This document shows, piece after piece, positions 58,413 through 64,000 of a stretch of 64,000 bases of DNA. The notes under the pieces are model-generated. The model made no database searches. It had not been told where the DNA came from and saw only the letters and a program-made list of their open reading frames with translations. Made by a program: the position numbers and the translations under genes. The DNA is from Sipunculus nudus (lineage: Eukaryota > Annelida > Sipuncula > Golfingiida > Sipunculidae), in assembly GCA_026874595.1 (NCBI GenBank), contig CM049306.1, positions 88,766,642 through 88,830,641 of the forward strand, given 5' to 3'. Position 1 is the stretch's first letter, and each line of letters starts with the position of its first letter.

Positions 58413-58977
58413 CAAAGTCCTCTATTAGCCCTTGTAAAGAATAAAGTGGTGTCATGCCCCAATGTTGTTTCGGTGTTTATGAGGTTCGTCAACATTGGCT
58501 CAAGTCTGAATATCCAAACTGGAAAAAACTCTGAGTCACGGATGGGATCAACTGGATCTGGGTCATCGTCTATATTTCGACTAGGTAGGACAGATACCGC
58601 CATCTGACAGCAATTTATATTTACTTCCTTACTTTATAAATAATCCTCTTTGTTCCATGAGGAGCTTAGGGCCTTTATACTTCCACACGCCAGCGGTCTC
58701 AGTTTTGGACGCTTTTTTTCAGTTATATATAACTGACTGTTTATTTAATATGGAAAATAACATTAGACCTGCCTGGCCTTTTTGTCATTATGTTTTCCAA
58801 TAAAATACGTAGATTAAAAAGTAATTTCTAGATAAACGTAATTGAGTCAGGAACTTCTGTTAAATAAAACACCGTCATGCGCGTCACACGAGTATTAATT
58901 TTAAATTAAGCTTCATTTACCAGCAGTACATCAAGTAATGCTGCCAAACATTTAAAAACAAGCAAGGTGCTTTATAC

Positions 58978-58980
<3 letters not shown>
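58410..58980. other. No gene recognised
   Basis: No feature beyond the adjoining poly-C. Confidence 0.5.

Positions 58981-58986
<6 letters not shown>

Positions 58987-59042
<56 letters not shown>
58987..59042. repeat. (TA)n microsatellite
   Basis: About 28 TA dinucleotides. Confidence 0.95.
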
Positions 59043-59046
<4 letters not shown>

Positions 59047-62000
59047 CAAAAATTATAGATTAACACAAAACCCATTAATTCATATGTAGGTGGAACCGCC
59101 CTACGTAATTAAACGTTAAAGGAAGCTTAGTGTTCTCTTTCTGGCATTTATGATATGTGTCATCAATAACGTTAATGTAGGCCTGTATAACGCCCACTTA
59201 CGTTCACTGCCTGCACCATATTTATACGTATAAACAGGGCCGTAGCCTGAGTAAATTCGGGGGAGGGGGTGCCAGTCAATGAATGCTTTGTCAGAGCGAA
59301 GTATAACGAGGAAGTGGGAACACGGTGTGGATTTATTTTTTAAATAGGCCTACATGCTATAAATTGGCATATCTGTGGGTAGATCTAATCACAGAAACGT
59401 AATTTTAAGGTTAACTGAGTGATAGTCACCAGTTAAATTGAACTTTCTTGCATATATACTGCCAACATTTTTTTTTTTTTTTTGCCTAAGAATGCTGGGG
59501 GGGGGGGGGGGGCAACGGGACTGAAAAGTACGTGGGATCTAACATAATAGCCACAGTGTACAGAACTAAAGTAGGCGCCATCATGATCGGGGTGCAGATA
59601 ATACAATATAGTCCAAAAAGGGCCGACAATACAAATTGAATTAAATCTGTTTATTGATGTTCTTGAAGTGGAATACTTGGAAGTATATGTTCAAATAAAC
59701 TGCTTCTGTTGATATTTTCGCTGAAATATGAGTTAATTGATTAAAATAAATATTATTTGTACCATATGTGTGAGCCATGCACAGTCAATGAGGCGTGGCC
59801 AAAACAAGGCCGCATGACTCACTGCCAGATGTGGCCGAAACTGTTATCAGGCCGAAATTACCTGAAACATGAACGGTAGATGGCGTTAACATTTGTCTGA
59901 ATATTAGTTTGGTTCCCGCTCACAATATGTCCTCCATGGGTCGTGGACTCATGACATCATATAATGGGTTTCTTGTTAAATAAGACACCAAGGACTTCTT
60001 TTACTCTATGGTTTACTCTGGCTTACTCTCCAAATATTTCTCTGCCTTGTAAATGTCCTCTGAACATCATGCTGCGTGTAGTACATATTCTCTTTTAATT
60101 ATTATTAAAAAGAGACCTAGCTATCTCAGTATTTTTTTATTTGTACTGATTGATATGAGCCAAGATATTGTCTTCACTCGCGTGGAAGAACCAAATATTT
60201 GTTTATGAGGGGTCTCCTAAACATGATGTAACAACTAGCATGGTATATAATTTGGTTTCATTTTTAACAAGAATATGTCCATGGCCTTCTAGTGGCATTG
60301 TCTAATGAATGAGTAAAGGCGCTAGGTAACCATGCATAATATTTTAAGGTGAGAGTAAGTTATGTTTTTTTATTTATGCCTTATGGATATCAGGTCTTAT
60401 ATGCACGATAGGTTGTGAATAGTCCGGAAGGCATAACCTGTCGACAGATAAAACCTCATAAGGTGAGCCTCTGAGGTTCGAACGAGCTTTCACCATGAAT
60501 TTTGTGTTTAAGTCACCGCGGCAGATTTTGAACTGATTGCGGACCTCGTAAAGTCCAACGCCTCCACCATTTTATAGTTTGTCCTATCCCCCATCCCCCC
60601 CCCCCAGCACCATGAACCTAGCCCGATTAAGCTTATATATCCGTAATATACAAAAAAAATTCTTGTGAACTTTGTATAGTGATTTTTGTGTATGATATGC
60701 ATGCATATATATGCATGTAATCTGTGCATGCAATGATTTCCGCTAACGTTAGCATTATAGGGCAAGAGATAACTTGGACCTCTCTTGATAGTACCCTCGC
60801 CTTTTGATCTTCGTTGGTCTAACAGTTGTCTTCAAGGAATTTGTCTGGTTTTGCAGGCTGGGAACATTCATTCACTGTTCAATTAATTATAAAAGTCTTA
60901 TAAGTTGGGCAATGCACCTCAAAGTAAAAAAAAAATAAAAGGAATGCATTAGAAGCAAGGTACACAACTCTGCGTCATTGAAAGTGTACGTCGACACAAG
61001 ATGAAAATAGGGGTGTTTCAAGATGAATTAAAACACTTTAAGTGGTTCATTTTTTTACTGAACATTTCTGTATACAATATAACCAAGCCTCAAGATACGA
61101 CTCTGGGTTGTTAACCGGTTAATTATTAAACTTGTCCATATGATTATATAATTTAAACAGGGTTCTCTTTTAATATGGTTACTATATAGTGCAAGTGAAC
61201 AGGAAATTTTACTTAATCAAATCTTTTACAATTAAAAATGCCCGACACAAATGTTCAGATTTTTTTACCTTTGTTTCTTGTCGCTGAATGGAAACGGTGT
61301 GATTGTTGAAGTACGAAAATATTGGCTTATGAAACCACCAGGATAAACTATAATCGATATTTAATCAACTAGTTAAATGTAAAATGGATGCAACATATGT
61401 CACACGTAATAAAGATAAATTGTTTAGATAAAATGGATACTTTGTAACATCGTCAAATGGCTTTCAGGTCAGGTTAAGCCAGCCGACTCTTTGCCACGAA
61501 ACTCGGCTAACTACTAAGTCAGCAGTCTTTTTGTCCTTGCAAGCCAGTCGCATATATTTGTGTGACTCGTATCCGGGCTTTATTCAGGCATACTTCTAAA
61601 ATAAAATTAGGTCTCAGTACAAGGTTTATTATTATACCCAACACCGCACTGGAGACCGGTAACCTTCATTAGTTGATCATAATAAACTGAAACACGGACT
61701 TTGTTTTATATGAAAAAATACAATTTTTCTGCCAACTATTTCGGGCTAAATATTTGAGCTCTCGTCTCCAATCCAGTCAGTTCATCCATATCCGCGCTAC
61801 ACATCATAATGAATAAAGTATCGTTCCACACTGTCATACACATAATTGGATACTGTAATAAAGCATGATTGTTTGAAATCCTATATAATACTTTATCTCT
61901 GCTTCAGTCGTCCCATATATTATATTCCACAAAATTATAATGACAGAACCTGCGTTAAGCCGAAATGTTTTGTTTGCTTTGAATAGTTATGGTCATGTAT

Positions 62001-63510
62001 AGAACTTCAAGACATTACTAAAATTCCAAATAGGTCCATATATAACATTTTTTGGCTATTCCCTCACTGCAGTGAACCAAATAATTGGCCTAGGGAATTC
62101 TTCAAGAAGAAGCACAGTGACATGATCAGCAGTCCTTATCTACATGGCTGTTGTACAGATTTGCCCTTTATATATAAATATACAAAAAAAATACCCTATG
62201 TGTTTTATTGATACAGAAATATGTTCATCATGGTTTACACAACGTATATGTCCTGATTCAGGGTAATGGCCTTTCTATGTAGTTTTATCAATCGGTACCA
62301 CTGCTCGAAAAATTAGCTCTATAAACTGACCGGAACTCGATCGTAGCATGTTCATGGTGCATGGCGCTTTCGTGAAGCGACACCTGGTGTGTGAGACGGG
62401 CACCAGTCTATTATACTAAATATAGTTACACTGGCTGCTACATCACTGACGTCACTGGAAAGGCTTCTCGCACCTTGTTTCCTGTTACGGTAGGCGAAGT
62501 CTGCTTTGTATGTTTCAAATGTCCCGTATCTCCGCTAGTTCAGTCCTAAAAACCAGGTGACCTGAACCCAAAGATTCTACTTATTTGAATTTTGCCAGTT
62601 GTTGTAAGTGAGGGAGGTACAATTAGACCCGGTTGACCATTTCATACATCGGTAAGTCTTGGAACTGAATGTTAAACCCCGGGGATGTCATGTTTGATGA
62701 CCGATGGGGGGATGTTTTGTATGGGACCTGATGGTTGTAGCAGCCGTAACTGGCACTAGTTTCGCATTTTTTGTCTCCCCTGACTGTTATTTGCGTTATT
62801 AATGTCGAGAGGTATGTTTTGCTCGCCAGGTTTTTGGTTTATATCGGCAGTGACCGGGCGAGATATCTGTATTTATCGCTCAGTATCTCTGGGCAATGGG
62901 GCGTTGTCTGGACCCGGCCGCCGTGAATACATGGATAAGTACAGCCTACAGGGTTAAATAGCAAGGAAATATTTTCAAATATTCCTTAGTTCACAGGGTT
63001 TACCCAGTAACAATATCTAACAGTGTATTTTGTGTATAAATATTCCAATACCACCCTCTACAATCATCATACACATTTTACAAAATGCCCAGTTAACTGT
63101 GGTTAAGAAAATGTTATCCCAGGGTATAGCCACGGGGAACAGATCTTTTCGTTACCACAGTTGATTCGTCACCAAAGGATTTTGGTGACGAAGTGACCGT
63201 CAGGGTACATCAGGCTGGACTAAGTCAAAAACTCTCTTATATAGCTCTAACATCTATATTGAAGGTTTGAACCGGTGAATGCAGCTTCATTACATAACAG
63301 ATGGCCTACACAGATTTGTATTTATAATAACATCAGTTTCCACACCATGTCTAATGACCTTCCATTTAAAACATGTTTGTTAAAATACACAGGTTGGGAT
63401 AGTAAATGCCACTCACAAATCTTGAAAAATACTGGCATCCATGGACAGTACCCCCTCTGGCAAATAAGGGGCAATTAAATGACAAATATAAAATAATTTT
63501 ATTGCAGTTA
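59043..63510. other. No gene recognised
   Basis: Contains a 'cagggccgtagcctgag' start at about 59236 that resembles one terminus of a common MITE type, a T17 plus G16 pair at 59467-59512, and a C11 run near 60595. No open frame over 85 codons and no RNA gene recognised. Confidence 0.5.
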
Positions 63511-63516
63511 CAAACT

Positions 63517-63830
63517 GGCCTTTGTGGCTGAGGGTTAGAGGCTAGAGCAAAGGACTCAAAGCCGGCAGGTTGTGAGTTCATATTTCGGCTGAGGCATCGA
63601 GATTTTCATAGTCATACCCCACCCAGGATGAGTGCTCTGCAGGCCCTATGGGAAGGCTGTGCCCCACAGATATGTATCACTGACAAATGAGTGCTTTTTT
63701 GGGGGGTCACTCAGTGTTATGACCCAGCAATGAGAATGATTACACACCCAGGACCCACAGGTGTGGTAGACACTGGGCCTGGTCAACTGGGTGACACCAG
63801 GATAAAGAATAATACTTAATAAATAATGTT
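63517..63830 (+). mobile_element. tRNA-derived SINE
   Basis: The head 'ggcctttgtggctgagggtt' with a D-arm-like A box (63525-63540), an 'aggactcaaagcc' anticodon-arm-like stretch, and a B-box relic 'gagttcatatttc' (63574-63586). The ~50-base spacing suggests a type II (Leu or Ser) tRNA ancestor. An unrelated GC-richer body follows, ending in an 'aataatacttaataaataat' tail. Length about 310 bp fits a SINE. Confidence 0.6.
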
Positions 63831-64000
63831 AATAGATCTACAAATTACAAAAACCCACAATATGAAAAGAACTGCTCAGTACAGATAAATGGGATTTATC
63901 TGCAACAGTTGACTAAGAACACTACAACAGTACTATGCAAAATTATTGCAATACTGTATCACTGTGTGAGTGTGATAAATCTTTTGGTCAAGTTTAGCAG

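Overview
The window is AT-rich animal nuclear DNA: intron-scale spacing, dense (TA)n microsatellites, 3'-truncated and 5'-truncated LINEs, solo LTRs, tRNA-derived repeats and only one convincing protein-coding gene. The repeat types (tandem-core elements ending in a small hairpin plus CTTGTTT, a Tx1/L1-type LINE, 'gacggacgg' tails) and the somatomedin-B/7TM receptor suggest a mollusc, most likely a bivalve. That assignment is inference from pattern, not from a search.

Layout. 1-2.4 kb: palindromic 21-bp array, microsatellite and a MITE-like repeat. 2.4-7.3 kb: no recognisable feature except short palindromes. 7.3-8.4 kb: a miniature LTR element (minus strand) next to an LTR with an adjoining tRNA-Pro-type primer-binding site. 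8.4-10.2 kb: two diverged interspersed repeats. 10-21 kb: mostly featureless AT-rich DNA with microsatellites and a hairpin-rich 'GAACC/GGTTC' stretch at 19.4 kb. 21.4-22.5 kb: ~145-bp tandem repeat with a hairpin end, then a SINE-like fragment. 24.4-26.5 kb: decayed non-LTR retrotransposon (minus). 30-32.5 kb: one half of a diverged duplication and a decayed tandem repeat. 32.6-35.65 kb: 5'-truncated Tx1/L1-like LINE (minus) with a 13-bp target-site duplication.

36.0-38.4 kb: the gene, an intronless receptor of about 797 codons with a somatomedin-B domain, a cysteine-rich ectodomain, a class B/adhesion/Methuselah-like 7TM domain and a C-terminal ETRL PDZ-type ligand. The otherwise ideal start (ACCATGG plus a signal-peptide-like stretch) is followed by an in-frame TAA at codon 14, so the locus is either a very recent pseudogene/allele or uses an upstream spliced start. 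Two related fragments, a copy of the last exon tail at 39.0 kb and a frameshifted TM3-to-tail piece at 52.2-52.8 kb (minus), show a local receptor family.

38.9-40.6 kb: composite TA satellite containing the most interesting item, a 377-bp element at 40135-40511 with two short terminal repeats, a PBS-like site, a polypurine tract, a 4-bp duplication of its target, and a tRNA-like sequence with A and B boxes inside each terminal repeat. 43-64 kb: GC-rich repeat block, two solo LTRs with perfect 4-bp target-site duplications (46.6 and 57.3 kb), a 49-bp minisatellite (48.8 kb), a second duplicated pair (49.4/51.1 kb), a ~337-bp tandem-core element (54.7-56.2 kb) and a tRNA-derived SINE near the right edge.
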